A stretch of DNA of 64,000 nucleotides from Polyodon spathula (Eukaryota > Chordata > Actinopteri > Acipenseriformes > Polyodontidae), in contig NC_054545.1 in assembly GCF_017654505.1 (NCBI RefSeq), positions 11,119,547 to 11,183,546 of the forward strand. Direction: 5' to 3'. The translations under genes were made by a program, and so were the position numbers. This document shows positions 1 to 13,207 of this stretch, piece by piece (within the stretch, counting starts at the first letter, position 1; each line of letters begins with the position of its first letter). The notes beneath the pieces were generated by a model, which was not told where the DNA came from, did not search any database, and saw nothing but the letters and a program-made list of their open reading frames with translations.

Positions 1-1058
1 TAACCATTACAGAGCAGTTTATGTATGTGTTAATGGAATATAGCAAAAAGTATACTACCTATATAGGATATTATTCTGTCTTTCAATAAGGAGAAATCTG
101 GATAAATATAAACATTTGTGGTTCTGGTAAAATGTAACAATGCTAATTCCCAAACCCCTTGAGCCAAATTTACCTTAATAAAGACCAAACAAGAAATACT
201 TGAAGATTTGTAAATTCTTTAAATTACAGCAAGCTTTAACTTATCTAAGATCAAATACAAAAAATATTAGTACAGCTTACACCTCAAATACATGACACCC
301 CAGCGGCGTGCTTTATTGTGTCATACTGAGCTGCATCATCAAGGCCCTAGCCAGCTATGAGGCACCCAAGGCATCAGCCTTGGTTAAAATCATACCAATA
401 TTTATTTATTCAGGCTTTTAAAATGCATTTCATCACTCATTATAAGCATACTTTAAAAGTCCTGCTGATCTCTATAACCTCTGTGCTCTTTTAGTTCATG
501 GGCAAAGTGCCTCTGTGATTTTTCATGGCTGGCTATCATGTACTGTATAAGATGGTAAAACAACACTTAGTGGTCACAATAAAGGCCACAGATCAATATC
601 GATTACTGTAGAACAGCTGTTATCCATGTAATATTCTATTAGAATTTGGAATGACTATGTTGCCGCTGTTTGTTAGCTGTGGAATATAAAATTTGGATAG
701 AGCTATTAAGTTGTTTTTAAAATTAAGAAATTTAATTTTTTCTGCTACACAAGATGAGGAAAACCTGTATTTCAGATTCATGGTTTTGTAGTTGTGTCAA
801 TTTATAACACTTACTACTCTGGAATATCATTTACTCAAGCATAATCTTCCTTAAATGCAATCATAGTGTTGTGCCTGAGTGTCACCTGGTTACCTATAGC
901 ATGTTGCTTTGAAAAGACTGTAACTCTAGTCACTGAAAAATGGTGATAAACTAAAACATTTTCTAAATATGAAAATCATACATAATTTTAAGCAAACCAC
1001 ATCTTTAAAAAGGTTAAACAGTTGGATGATATCTTTTGTTAAATAAGTTATTTGTATG

Positions 1059-1122
<64 letters not shown>

Positions 1123-4100
1123 TAGCTTGTCCAGAGACATTAATTTATTACTTATCTGTGACATGAAACAGTAGTCCAATACATAATAATTATTTTATAA
1201 TATTGTTATTTATTGTGTTTATTTTTATTTTAATTTAGAATCATAAATCAGTCCAGATAGTTACTTTTAGGTACAATGCATACAGTTTAAAACTTAAATA
1301 AATGCTTAATGTATGTTGCCTGACATACAATATAAATAAATTTAAATATTGGTGGTTTATTGAAAAATAAAAGATTGCTACATTCACAATTATGTTAATG
1401 GGCTTTTACTCTATATGCAGCAAGAAGACTAATTGTCCCAGTTGAATGAAATGTGTAAAATAATATTGCTTCTACAGAGCAAATCCACTAACCCTCATTC
1501 TTCCCATGACTTAAAGCTGTTAATTCAAACCCCACGTTGGTTTCAGCTGTCAGTTTGGGTATTTTGTTAACTAAATATGTTTCATGTACTCTTACTCCAC
1601 CTTTTGAACACATGGAGTTTGTTTTCTTTCCACTAAACTGACCCTATAGAGGAGGTGACTCTTTCAACCCATCGCAATCTGAACAGAGCAATTGTTAAAA
1701 GAAAGGCCATGCAGGTCTGGTTAGGTATCTATAGACAGACAGGCCAAAGCACATTACTTTCTACCTGCATTTTTCACATTGAAGCCTTACTCAGGTCAAA
1801 CAGGTAGAAAGAAAATCTAATAGAATATAATGAATGCTTTGACTAAAGCATGTTTTTTCATTAAAGTAATGTTTTTGAAGGCCTTACTGGTCTAGTGCAG
1901 ATTGTGTAATTGTACATGTGCTAGATGCAAACATACAGTATTGTAAACTATTGTCTATAACTCCAAAACGTTATAAAGTATTCACTAGTACGGTATGAAA
2001 TAATTTAGGTAAACAAACAAAATAACTGTATTGCAGATAGCAAAGAAGTGTTGCTGTCATCTGCAATATAAGTGCCACCATATTAGTACAAATCAAATGC
2101 CTTTCAGTCAATCCTCAATTTCTGCTGCCATTTTAGATTATATAGTTTAGTGGATTTGTTTTATTATATTGTTTGTGTTAATAGTGTTTACATTGGAATA
2201 GTTCAAGCATTTTATTCCAAAACCAGATCAACTACTGAGATGTGTTCTTTCAGAAGATAGTGTGTGCACACCCTGCAATGTAATTGTCATTTTAATTTTA
2301 AAAGAGAAAAAAAAAAAAAGTTTGATGCCGAAGAACCTATAACCCTTTATAACTGCACTTTAAAATGTGTGAATAAAAATAGCCAACGATGAAAATATAA
2401 ACAATACTTTTTTCCCCCTTTTGTTTTAAAATTGGAATTATTGTATATTGTTGGAAGGCTACCTATTACCTGCAAACATAGAAATTACAAATTGAAATTT
2501 TAAAGTAAAAACTAGAAGGATCATATTTCTTTAAAGTCATTTTATTTCATTTCAATAAAAAGATTTTGAATTATACAAAAATATAGAACTCAATCAATCT
2601 GACCACTTAGTTAGGTATCTTCCAATAGAAAAGCATAATACACCTTGATTTATTGAGTAAATCAATCATTTGAAAGCATAGAGGGTCTTTAGCCATCTCC
2701 ATGCCCTGTAAATTCTTAGGTCGGTAATATATGACAAAATGAGTTGATTGCCCTAAATAAGTAATTGCACGTAGAGATCAACAGTTACCAGTAATCCACA
2801 CACTTCTATTAGCGTAACACTGCTATTTCTGTCTTCAGAATTTTTTGGTCTCATTTTGTTAAACATTACTCACCCCAATGATCACGGATTGAGCAAACAC
2901 ACCACAGAAGAGACTGAAGTTGTGTTTCTGCTGCTGCTATCAGCAAGCATTGTATTATGACTGCATGGTTCGGATTACAGGTCAAATGGGAAAACCAGGA
3001 TTTGGTGTAGGGGACCAATGTACCATATAATACAATACCATACAACATATAGTAGCTTTTCAAGCATCCCAATGCATAGTACATAATCATCATTTCAGTA
3101 ACAGCCTGCATATACAAATAATGAATAACGGAAAGTAAAACTGGGATTGACCAGTCGAGGACATCCTGTTAAAACATATATTGACCACAGTGTCCCTCTC
3201 ACTGGTGCTCTCCTTGCCAGTGCAGCGCTCTCAACTCTTGAAGTACTTGATTGAAAAGAAAGACCTTCACTCTGCCTCTAAAATACACTGATGATTGTGT
3301 TTCACAGCCAGGGATGAGGCACATAAAACCTGACCCCAGTTTGTATAGAGCTGTTACCAGAATGCTATCTGCATATATAAAACCTTAATAAGAAATGCTA
3401 CATTTTTAATGAGATATATTAAATTAATGCTTATTGGACAGGTCTACTCAAGGTCTATTATGATTACTTATATCACCTTGCTCAAAAAAAATGAATCTCA
3501 AATAATAGTTTTCTTACAATAACTTTTTACTGTTCTTCTGTAATCAAAGAAAATCTTATTTCAAAATGACATTTTTTTTATTATCTATACCTGTGTCTGT
3601 TTAGTTAGGATTACTGACTCATAAGTGGGTAGTTTATTTGCTACACCCATGTCAATTATTCTGCAAGCATACTTATTAATTATGCTGCAGCAGAATTCAT
3701 TTATAGATCTGTGGTGTCTTCATAAGTGATGTGATGCCCTAATATAATCACATCACATCAAGATAGGTCATACAAAATGTATTATTAGTGCTCAGTATGT
3801 GCTTTGCCTTGCAGTAAGACAGGAGATTAAGGTGATAGGGTTTTACTTAGTTGTTAATAGTCTGAAGTATGCCTCCTGGGAAACAGTAGATCGTTAGGAA
3901 TGGTTACCACTGTGGCCCAGTGACCTACTAGCCAGGCCTGTATCATATTTGTTCTTAATTGTCTGACAAATAAGATTAGAACAGCATTTTATGAGGGAGA
4001 GATTAATATTGATTAAATAAATTGGAAATTACTTAATACGACAGAGGACCAACTTTAAACCACTGGGAGGATGTTGTTTGGGGGTTAAATGATGATACTC

Positions 4101-5090
4101 TGCATCTACTGTAAATCTAGTCCTCCAGTTTATTTTATTTTTTACTGCCATGTGCCTTTCTCTTTTAGAAAATACATAGTATCCTGTTGCTTTTGGACCT
4201 TTTTAAGCAAAAAATTATAAAATAAACATAATAAAAGCAGTTCAGTAACGGTCTGATTGCTTTCACAGATGTACTGTATTTATATTGGCAAGTGGCAGGT
4301 ACGATTCCCTGTCACAATTAATCTACATGTTAGGCTCAAACTAGTTCTGAGCAAACCACGTACCATACATATTGGCACATTGAGATTCTCCTGAAGCAGG
4401 ATTATAATATTTGGATATTCAGCCACCAGGTTGTGCTACGCACAATATAAAAATCCTATTAGAAAACACTATAATTTAAGAGCAAGATGTTAATTGACCT
4501 TTATTTCATTAATACATAGCAAAACATCCACACGGCTTATAGCTTGGTTCCATTTGTGATACTGAAGAGGAGACTATCTGCTGTCTAAGCTCACAGCCTG
4601 CAAATTATAGGATTAGATACACAGACCACAGAAGCAGTATTTTTTTTTTATATAATATGGACCTATCCATCTGTCCCCATTTCTCAGTCACTTCCCAGCC
4701 TTCCTTTTTAGTGTTGATGGGATACATGGTGGCAGAGTGGTCCAGGTTTACAAGCCTTGCTGCTTTGCTTGGAGCGCTCATTAAAACCTGGTGTGTTTTT
4801 ACTCAACCCTCTCCCTCAGCTTACTTTGCCAGTGACCCTGCCTCTGTTTATTTTCTTATTTTTTAAGGTATATTTGTCTTTGTTGAACCCCTTTAGAACA
4901 CACTTAGTCCTAAATGCAAATACACCTTTAGCTGAATGTGTTTCAGTTGTTCTTGGTTTACCTAATTTAGTTGGTATTCCTTCACACACAGTTTCTAAAG
5001 AACAAACACTTTGATTTGTTTAATGCTCCAATGACACACAAGAGAGAACACATACAGCCTATAGAATAATATTTGCCAATCAAATGGTGT
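1..5090. other. gene-free AT-rich stretch
   Basis: I see no supported gene here. The sequence is AT-rich with short homopolymer runs and one trinucleotide microsatellite. The open frames are short, lack family resemblance and have no splice context. A box-A-like stretch near 4731 lacks a partner box B, so I do not call a SINE. Confidence 0.6.
1061..1122. repeat. (TTA)n microsatellite
   Basis: About twenty uninterrupted TTA units. It is one of five long TTA/ATT arrays in the window, the others being near 15.2, 16.7, 21.5 and 49.7 kb. Confidence 0.97.
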
Positions 5091-5094
5091 AGCC

Positions 5095-5109
5095 GTTGCC
5101 ATAGGCAAC
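5095..5109. promoter_or_regulatory. RFX-type X-box palindrome
   Basis: The sequence GTTGCCATAGGCAAC is a perfect inverted repeat of the half-site GTTGCC with a 3-base spacer. This matches the known X-box bound by RFX winged-helix factors. NFI-like half sites (TTGCCAAT, ATTGGC) lie within 30 bases on either side. Seen: the palindrome. Inferred: factor binding. No gene start is visible nearby, so a distal enhancer or a chance match are both possible. Confidence 0.5.
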
Positions 5110-6256
5110 TTCACATTGGCAGTTTAGGGTTCAGTGCCAGGTCGGGACATATTTCTAGACTAAAATGAGAAACATTTTGTCAAGGGGTAAAAAGCATTTT
5201 TTTTCCATTGCTTTTCGTTTATGTGGTTTGGGTTCAGACCCAACCTGCAGCAGATTTAAAATAAAAACATCCAGGTGGCACATAAATAATTGTCCCCATG
5301 TGAAAAGTCTCTGCTTTGTTTTTATAGTGTGTTAGTATGTCACACTAGCCTTTGCTATATGTATACATGCCTTTCATACTACTGGTGAACGATGGGAATC
5401 ACAATCTTTATGAAGCGATAGCTTTTTTCTTTTGAGAAGAGGACGATTGTTCATGTTGCACCCTGACATTGCTTAACCATGTGGAAGATGCACACAAGGT
5501 GTTGCATCGCATAGAATTGCAAGGCTACAAGCAGGACCAAATTTGTAATACAACAAGGATTACAGTTTAAGGAAAACATAAAATTTTTCACTTTAAAAAA
5601 AAAATTACTTAACATACACCTTGATAGTCCTTGAAAGCCTTACCACGCTTTGCTATAAGTTTACCAGGGTATAGGGAAGCACACTTTTTAAAGGTAATGT
5701 AGGTGTTGCCAGTTACCTAGACTTTCTTGAGAAATAGCATCTAAAACAAATTGAAGACTGTACAATGTAATATAAGTTAAATAGAGCTATTGTAAGAATA
5801 AAACAATGCACTATTAAGACTGCTTACAAGAAGTAACTGCCCCATGTAATTTCACTCATGTTAGATGCATGCATGGTCTAGCACAATTGAAACAAACAGG
5901 TGTCTAGTCCTTTGATATAATAGCCATACTATAGATCATTTTTACGCATGTCTAATAAAAAAATACAAATATTGTCATTTAAGAGTACATTAAGTAACTG
6001 GAACACTTCCAGGCCCAAATCACAGTAAAGGCTTTTTGAGTGCTTTTTTAAATTAAAGATCAATAGTGGTTTGCCATATATGTTGTGCATATGAAAAAGA
6101 CAGATGTGCGGTACCTATAGAGGCATGTTGGAGGAATTACAGCTAATCAGACCCAGCTGTCTTTTGAAATAGGCCTAATTCTGAAGCCAGTCTCAGAAGC
6201 AGGTGATTCTGCTGTTTCAATACGAGCGGCAAAGAAAAATAAAACAACAAAAAAAT

Positions 6257-6329
<73 letters not shown>

Positions 6330-7240
6330 TTAGTAAACAGTCAACGGCATCTCCTGGGGAAATGTTAGCTTAAGACTCTAGGTAAGGGTAAGAGCAAACT
6401 AAACAGTAAACAGGAGGTGGAATGAATAAAGAGCAAGATAAAAAATGCTTGTTGTTTCTTCAAACACTTGGGAACCTGGGAAGCATTGTGTGACCAAGTG
6501 GGGGCATTAGGATCAATAGGTAAACCAGACGTGCCAGAGCATATCCTTCACTGCAACACACCCGGTCAATGTTTGTTGTGCTTGTTGTGTGGAAGGGAAA
6601 CAGACCCGTGGACTGAGACTGCTCTAATCCTTTCCAGATCTGGATAATCCACAAAGATAGTGTGTGACAGCCGAAGGATCCACCCGCTGCCTCGTCTCCT
6701 GCCTATCTAGAGAGCAGCCAACAAAGACAGCTTATCAAGGCATTCTGTCCTTTAAGCTGATTTAAATGCCAGCAGTTCGTACGAAGCAGCCCTCCTTTAC
6801 CAAAGTTGAAGACAAATAAAAGTCATCATCTTTAAAAGCCCCACCTTATTTTCCTTTCTACTGTGAATGATTTTTTTTTTTTTTTTTTGAAGACTGGTAA
6901 CCTACATGAAATCGATATTAAATTGATTAAATCCACCTGTGTAAAACGAGGAATGGTGTTGAAGACTGTTACAGAATTGTTATTTATTATCACTGAAGAC
7001 TATTTTCATATATTTCACTTCGCTGAGGGCAGTTTTCTAAGAAAAGGGTTAATTTCTCTACGAAATGAAAGTCAGTGTACTCAAAAAGAATAAATGGGGG
7101 AGGACAGAGAAACATTTCAACTGCACACTAACATTTCATGTAATAAATTAAGCCATTCTAATTATATCCTGAGGAAATGATTTCAGACCAAAACAAAGAA
7201 AATGATGTTAGTGCTTAAAGATCCATTACATATAGCTGAG
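5110..7240. other. gene-free stretch
   Basis: No gene supported. It contains a GA array (separate entry) and unique-looking sequence. The part at about 6700-6850 is less AT-rich than its surroundings and could be conserved, but nothing codes. Confidence 0.5.
6258..6326. repeat. (AG)n microsatellite
   Basis: About 34 uninterrupted AG units. It is the only long purine-only dinucleotide array in the window. Confidence 0.97.
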
Positions 7241-7244
7241 GTTC

Positions 7245-7500
7245 ATGTGGCATATAGATTTCATTTTACTATATGGATTTATACTTGTAAAGAGTTCTGA
7301 TAAATATTTCCATCAGCTCATTGGTATCAGTCACTTCATCGATCCTCTTGATGCGACAGGCAATCATTTATTTGACATCTTTGCCTGGTTCCTGCGATGG
7401 TCATGTCTAAAATCTAATGAACATTTGTTTTTAATTATCCCAAATACCATATGTGTGTCTGGAAGGTTCAAATTAACAGAAGAAAACAACATGTGATCAT
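7245..7500. other. candidate conserved non-coding element
   Basis: This is a compositionally even, repeat-free stretch with many homeodomain-like TAAT/ATTA cores and E-box-like words. It has no splice sites and no recognisable protein. The texture resembles vertebrate conserved non-coding elements around developmental genes. This is an inference from composition only, because conservation cannot be measured from one sequence. Confidence 0.3.
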
Positions 7501-7910
7501 GTTTATAATACATCCATTGAACTCTGAAAGATGTAAATACAGACGATGACTAAATTAGTAAGGGCTGGTCAGAAACACAGCCTGGGTGTAGTTTTAGTGA
7601 TATTAATTCAAGCAAGTAGGTCTACCCTGACCTTTTATAGGATTTTCCTTTCCTTGCTGTAGGTTCAAGGTAATGGCTGTGCAGCAGCAGTCAGATAGCA
7701 TGATGAAAAATTCACATGAAAATAAGAATATGAAATGTATGAATACAAATGGATCTCTGTATCTTCTAAGTATTCTTGTTTGTATGGGTGTATTATCAAT
7801 CTGTCTTTGTAGAAAAGATTAACTCTGCATAAAAGGCATGTTTTATGTATAATGCACTGTTCTACATCCTCTATATATCATGCCTGTAGTAATATTGCTA
7901 GTAAGGCCCA

Positions 7911-7912
7911 TT

Positions 7913-7980
<68 letters not shown>

Positions 7981-7981
7981 T
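7911..7981. repeat. (TTTC)n microsatellite
   Basis: About eighteen TTTC units without interruption, giving a strand-asymmetric polypyrimidine tract of 71 bases. Confidence 0.97.
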
Positions 7982-8459
7982 CAACAGGTATATGAGTAAA
8001 CTGTCATTGTAAAATCATTGCATTACACACCGATTGTTATTTCTAGGGTATTGGGTGACAGATAGAAACACTGTAATATTTCCAGTGAGCTTTTATTTAT
8101 TTTTGTATAAATGTACGCAAAAAGTGACTTTGTTGTTTCTTAATTACATTATTTTAGGGATGTAGTAAATGAAAGAATATGTATTGTTTACAGTGGTCAG
8201 AAAAAAAATACAAATTTCATTATTTGTATTGTTATTATATTTGCATTACTAAAAACAATATTTAGAGTATATATGTATAATTTAGGCTGCCGCATGAAAT
8301 ATATATAAATGATTCCCTACACAGCTGGCTTAGCATACAATTGTCTTTAGGCCTGTTGACCAAGGCATTCTTGGCCACAAAATAAGCCAGGTTAAACAGT
8401 TAAACGTTCACAAATCCTGCACAACCCTGTGGGAAATTTCACTTTAATCCCAAACTTAT

Positions 8460-8880
8460 AGGGGTACAATCAAAGCCAAAAGCCGCAGTAACAAATGTGA
8501 TCCTCCCTTGCAATCTGTGGCCTCATGGGAAGCAGGAAGACGCTTCTTGGACAGGCCAGAGATGGATAAATACCTAAATGATGAGACAGACTGGGAATGC
8601 AAGAGCAGTGTCTGGCTATTGCCATTCGCCTCCAATTTCGCATTACACTATGAAAGGCAATTCTTCGGCAGCCCCAAAGCAGCCAGTCCTTATTATTATA
8701 AGTTGAAGTGTGGCTTAAGGAATGATTAATGACAGTGTCAGGAGAAAACAAAGCACAGCGCGAGTTATCTTCCATCCACCTGCTTGGAGAAGCAATCGGA
8801 CAGGGATGGAATAAAGCGCCAGGGCGAGCCCTGATAAAAGAAAAGAGAAAAAAATAATAACCGGGGAAAAGGTGCAAAGC
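8460..8880. other. candidate conserved non-coding element
   Basis: An unusually balanced 420-base stretch inside AT-rich DNA. A 135-codon frame is open on the minus strand across 8470-8877, and a 73-codon frame is open on the plus strand. Neither resembles a known family, and both probably reflect the higher GC content. Words such as GGAATGATTAATGACAG and CAATTTCGCATTACAC are typical of regulatory elements. I favour a non-coding regulatory element over a gene. Confidence 0.35.
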
Positions 8881-8905
8881 TGTAGATATGTATTAATGTG
8901 ATCTA

Positions 8906-8976
8906 TAGTATATATATATATATATATATTATATATATCTATATATATATATTATATCTATATATATATATATATT
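8906..8976. repeat. interrupted (TA)n array
   Basis: TA repeat broken by TTA and TCTA interruptions, so it is older or more mutated than the pure TA arrays elsewhere in the window. Confidence 0.95.
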
Positions 8977-9193
8977 TTAATTGTGTCGTCGAACAGAATG
9001 GTAGCCCATAGGTGATTGATATTACACACATAGTGAACTTTGCAGTGTCTGTGTTTGTTAAATCAAACTGAACTGTCCCCTGCTGTATTGGTGTTGACAT
9101 TTATAGGCTGGTGTTGGAGAAGTCACTGTTAGTTTGAACAGGGGTGGTGGACGTGAGTTGGCCCCTCTGAAGGATCATTCTAAAGCAGCCAGA

Positions 9194-9209
9194 CACTGCC
9201 ATCTAGTGG
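9194..9209 (-). promoter_or_regulatory. CTCF-like motif
   Basis: Read on the minus strand this is CCACTAGATGGCAGTG, which fits the CTCF core consensus CCASYAGRKGGCR at every core position. Such sites anchor chromatin loops in vertebrates. Seen: the motif. Inferred: occupancy. It lies about 300 bases from the candidate element at 8.46-8.88 kb. Confidence 0.6.
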
Positions 9210-10137
9210 TATTTTATAGGTAAAGCTCCACCAAGCCTGCAATTATTATTTTTTTCCTTTTAACACCACACACCAGGTCTCCAGTGCAATGGATTATTAC
9301 CGGTTGATTATTTTTCATCTGGTACTAGTTTAACTGCTCAGACTCCTCGCTAGGAGAAGCACACACATCTGTCACCAGAGCACCAGTTTAAAGGAGCCGA
9401 AACCAATTGGTAATACCCATGGGGTCAATGTGCCAGGAAGGGCCTTTCTGTTTAATCTGGATCGTTATAAACACTCTTTTTATCAGTTTTATTTAGAAGA
9501 ATACGTAGTAATTATTAAATGCTTATTAGCTTTATCCAAACTTAATGATGCGTCTTTATATTCCCACAGCATGAGCTACAAAACCTAAACCCACACCCCA
9601 CATGGACAAAGGGCTTATCCTATTATTGTTACACTTGATTTTTAAAGCTGTTAAAAAAAATGTAGATAATGTTGCACGTAATAAAAAAAAAAAAAGACAA
9701 CTGACAAAACAAATAAATCGGGTAGTGGCTTCTGTCAAGATCAGCTTTAATCTCAACATCCATTGTTTGTGCTCTGGACTATTCAATGTAAGGAATGAAG
9801 GTAAAACTCAAATAAACAGTTGTGAAATACAGGCTTCCTGTTTAAACAACTGGATCACTGTTTGAAAGTCACACAGTGGATTATTTCTTAGAATAATCCT
9901 GCTGTATCGTTGCTCTAAACTTGCCGTGTTAGGCCACCAGCTAGGCTTAGATATTTATCTAGTCCTCAAAAAAACACCATCTTGTAAACCGACGCTAAAG
10001 CTTCTCACCTCTCTTGCCAATGTTTAGTGGTCTCTCAAGCTACAAAGGTTAGGGTAGGAATTAAAAACAAACTAAACGTTTACATGAGGATGTACTGTAG
10101 TGAAATACTAATATGCAACTGAGAGGCAAATAAGTAA

Positions 10138-10286
10138 GCAATTAGACCATCCAAGGTGGGCGGTATTGGAAAAAAACTGGCTTGCCCAAGGGCATAATGA
10201 AGCTTGACGCCACAGACAGAGGGCCTTATAGCCCCTGGAAGGTCTGGTGTTTCCCAATCCTGCCCACCTGGAGGGTCTTATTGTGC
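10138..10286. mobile_element. foldback/MITE-like palindromic element
   Basis: The two ends are inverted copies of each other. The left arm has CCAAGGTGGGCGGTATTGGA from 10151. The right arm (10249-10271) read in reverse has CCAGGTGGGCAGGATTGGGA. The match extends outward to about 10138 and 10284 and continues inward with lower identity nearly to the centre. The whole 149 bases can therefore fold into one imperfect hairpin. This structure is typical of short non-autonomous DNA transposons. No coding capacity; superfamily not determined. Confidence 0.6.
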
Positions 10287-11737
10287 TAAGAAAAAAAATA
10301 TAGAAACGTTTTGTTGTTTAAAACTTGAAGATTAGGTGACTCAGGGATATCTGTCCAGGTGAAAAGGCACTTATGCTGGTACTTTTTACTTCCTGGTCAT
10401 CTACTGAAAATTGATGTACTTCCCGCCAAGGGTATTAGCCAGTGAGATGCCAGGAAATAAAAAGCCAATTTTCTAAAATTGTATAAGGTATTGTTATACT
10501 AGCCAGACACAGACCAATTGCCATTGTTTAAAAAACTTACCAAACTGTCTTCAGTTGCAAAGCAGTGGTACTACATAACTGTAATGCATGTGTTCTGTAG
10601 TAATGATAGAACAAGGGCAGTTACAATGGCATGAGCCCTTAATAGAATGATATCAGTTGTAGCATTTAGGGGAGCAATCAAACCAATAGCTTGATTAAAT
10701 ATTGGACAGGCAGTAATTGACAATTAAACCTTATCAATAAAAAGCTAGAACAGCAATGTGTAGGCTCTTATTATACACATAAATATACAGTAGATGCATT
10801 TGCTAGCATATATAGAAATACATATGTGAGGCTTTAAATAGGGCAATAAATCGTTTAATGAATGTTTAATTGGGGCTCGGAAAATAAAAGCTATGGTGAT
10901 CAGTAATCGATTAATTGATTAATTGTTGCATTTTAGTAACATTGTCAGATTTTTTGAATAAGCCAGTGCACACTGGTAGTCTATGCTGGGACTACAGTGT
11001 AGTTTTTGATGGTAATACTGGATTCCTGCAAGGGTTTCTTTTTCTTTTTTTAATACCCAGAATGAAAATAGCCAGCAACAGCCTCTGATGGATCCACTTG
11101 ATAAAAAAGCACATTTTCAACAGTGCGTTCTGAAGATGAGCAGACAGATACAGTCACATCTCACGTTTAGCAGAAAATAACCTTCATTCAGATTAATATG
11201 ACTCAGTGATATCTCTGACATTGACATAGGCAGGAAATTATACAGTTTTGAGCAGACATTCGCTGTGTATCTCCTACCCACGGTCAGTAGTAGGCAAGTG
11301 GCAATGTATTGGCTTGCTTGTCAGAACCAGATCCTCTAATCAGGTCAATTGGTGACCTAGACTAGTCATTCCCCATTGCTAGGATGCCTGAAGAACCAGG
11401 AATGACCCAGATAATGAAAACAGGAGAATATATTTTTAGCGCCAATACTCATATGAGCTATTGGCTTAAAAAGGGACAGTTTAAGGTGAAGCCAGATATG
11501 GGTATGTGTTCTGACAAAATATACACCGAAAGGAAAGGACTCTTATACCATTATTTAAAAACACGTTTCACTCTAATCATGTTGTTTCTGACTGCAGCAG
11601 TTTAATTTTAATTGAATTCATATGTAAATATAGAACTGAAGTAAGATTTCTTACACTGTATGTCTGCTGTGCAGGTGGCAATAAGATTGCAGTTGATTTT
11701 TTAACATATGCTTATAGTGGCTCCGTAGATTACCTAT

Positions 11738-11950
11738 AGGACAGGTCCTCTACTGTATAATATATGTATTATTCAGAAACGCAAGCTCCATGCATGTTGC
11801 AGATGGCTTAGAGTTTAAATGTAGTTTGTATAATGGCAAGGGGGTTGCAATAAATAAAATCAGCAGATTCCTTTAAAGAGAGTTATAAACAGTTAAAATA
11901 ACTGCCTCTTTAAGGCGTTGATTTTAAATTAATTGACCCCATCGCTACAC
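11738..11950 (+). repeat. direct repeat copy A (partner at 14.0 kb)
   Basis: Shares an ordered series of near-identical blocks with 13982-14150: AGGACAGGTCCTC, TATTCAGAAA, CATGCATGTTGCAGATGG followed by TTAGAGTT, AGTTATAAACA/GGTTATAAACA, and AATTGACMC. Small indels separate the blocks. It is either a diverged local duplication or two copies of an unclassified dispersed repeat. Confidence 0.7.
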
Positions 11951-13207
11951 CTTGTGGCTGACTATTGTAACTACAATATTATTTTTAACTTTTGTTCAGT
12001 CTTGGGGTTTTAACAACATTGCATGGAATTGTGTGCTTGATCCAGAGTTACTAAGACTTTTAAAAATAACCTTTTTTTTCCAGAACATGTTAATGCTAAT
12101 GTCTAACTGTACCTAGGTTGTGTCTTCCAAGTTTTATAATATTAACATTCTTAACAAAAAATGTTTAGCTGTATTTGTGCTATATTTTGACTGATGCTTT
12201 TATGTAAGGAGAATGTAATATTTATTGTCAGGAGGAAAGTTGAACCCTAAAAAAAAAAATCTATCCCACAAAATCGCCTGATGTAAATAACTCCAAAACC
12301 ACTACAATATTCTATATGGATGTTTACTTTGTTGAAAAATCTAAACCGCTATTCTATAGGGCTAAATAAAACTATATGCCGGTGGTAAGAATGTATTATA
12401 ACATCTAATATTATTCAAAACAGCTTTCTGGATTGCTGGGTTGTTTTTATCAAACATGACTAAAAAAAAAAAAAAAAAAAAGATGTATTTATTTAAAAAA
12501 AAGAAAAAGGAAAGCAATGCTTCTAATCATGAGCATCCGTATGTAGACAAAGGGGCCTGAAGGAGGGAAGTTCAGTTATGAATCCGTGTCTTTCTGTCAA
12601 AAAGCTCACTAATGACTTACTGGTCTGTCACAGAACCAGCTCTATGAGCCTCACCAAAGAATGTCTCCTACCTCTGGCCATGCTAATAGAATCTATGCAA
12701 AGTACTCACATTAACTATATCAAATAATAGATAACCCTACACCATCAAATCTGTTAACCTAGCATGTAATTCTGTTTGTAATGTAAAGTTTTGCATAAAA
12801 TATCAAAGGTTTGCCATTTCAGTCATTCTCTCACATCTGCTTAAGGCTCATTCTAAATGAATGTGCTCTCAGTAGAGGTTTCACACTGCTATTGGTATTA
12901 GGTGCTAGGGAAATACATATTGTACTAATATACTGCCTATCATTTTCAGAGGTGTAAATAAATGTACTGTTACCATTGGCAGACTCAACAACACTAAATA
13001 AAAACTAAGATTGAAGACAATGCCCCTGAATGGTCTCTCCCATTCAGCTTTAGAGTGATTTGTAAAAACTAACCAAACAATGCAATGGTTCTGTACTAAA
13101 AGGGACAACAATACGAGCGATTGATAGATAGTTCTGCAGAGGTAACATTTTAATTTCATTATTAACAGTTGTTTTTTATTAGTAGTATTATTTTTAGTAT
13201 TACTATA

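Noticed and set aside
4725..4800. tRNA-like A box (TGGCAGAGTGG)
   Set aside because: No B box at the expected distance and no cloverleaf, so neither a tRNA gene nor a SINE is supported.
8470..8877. 135-codon minus-strand frame as a gene
   Set aside because: No recognisable domain and no splice or promoter signals; overlapping frames on both strands are open because the segment is GC-richer.
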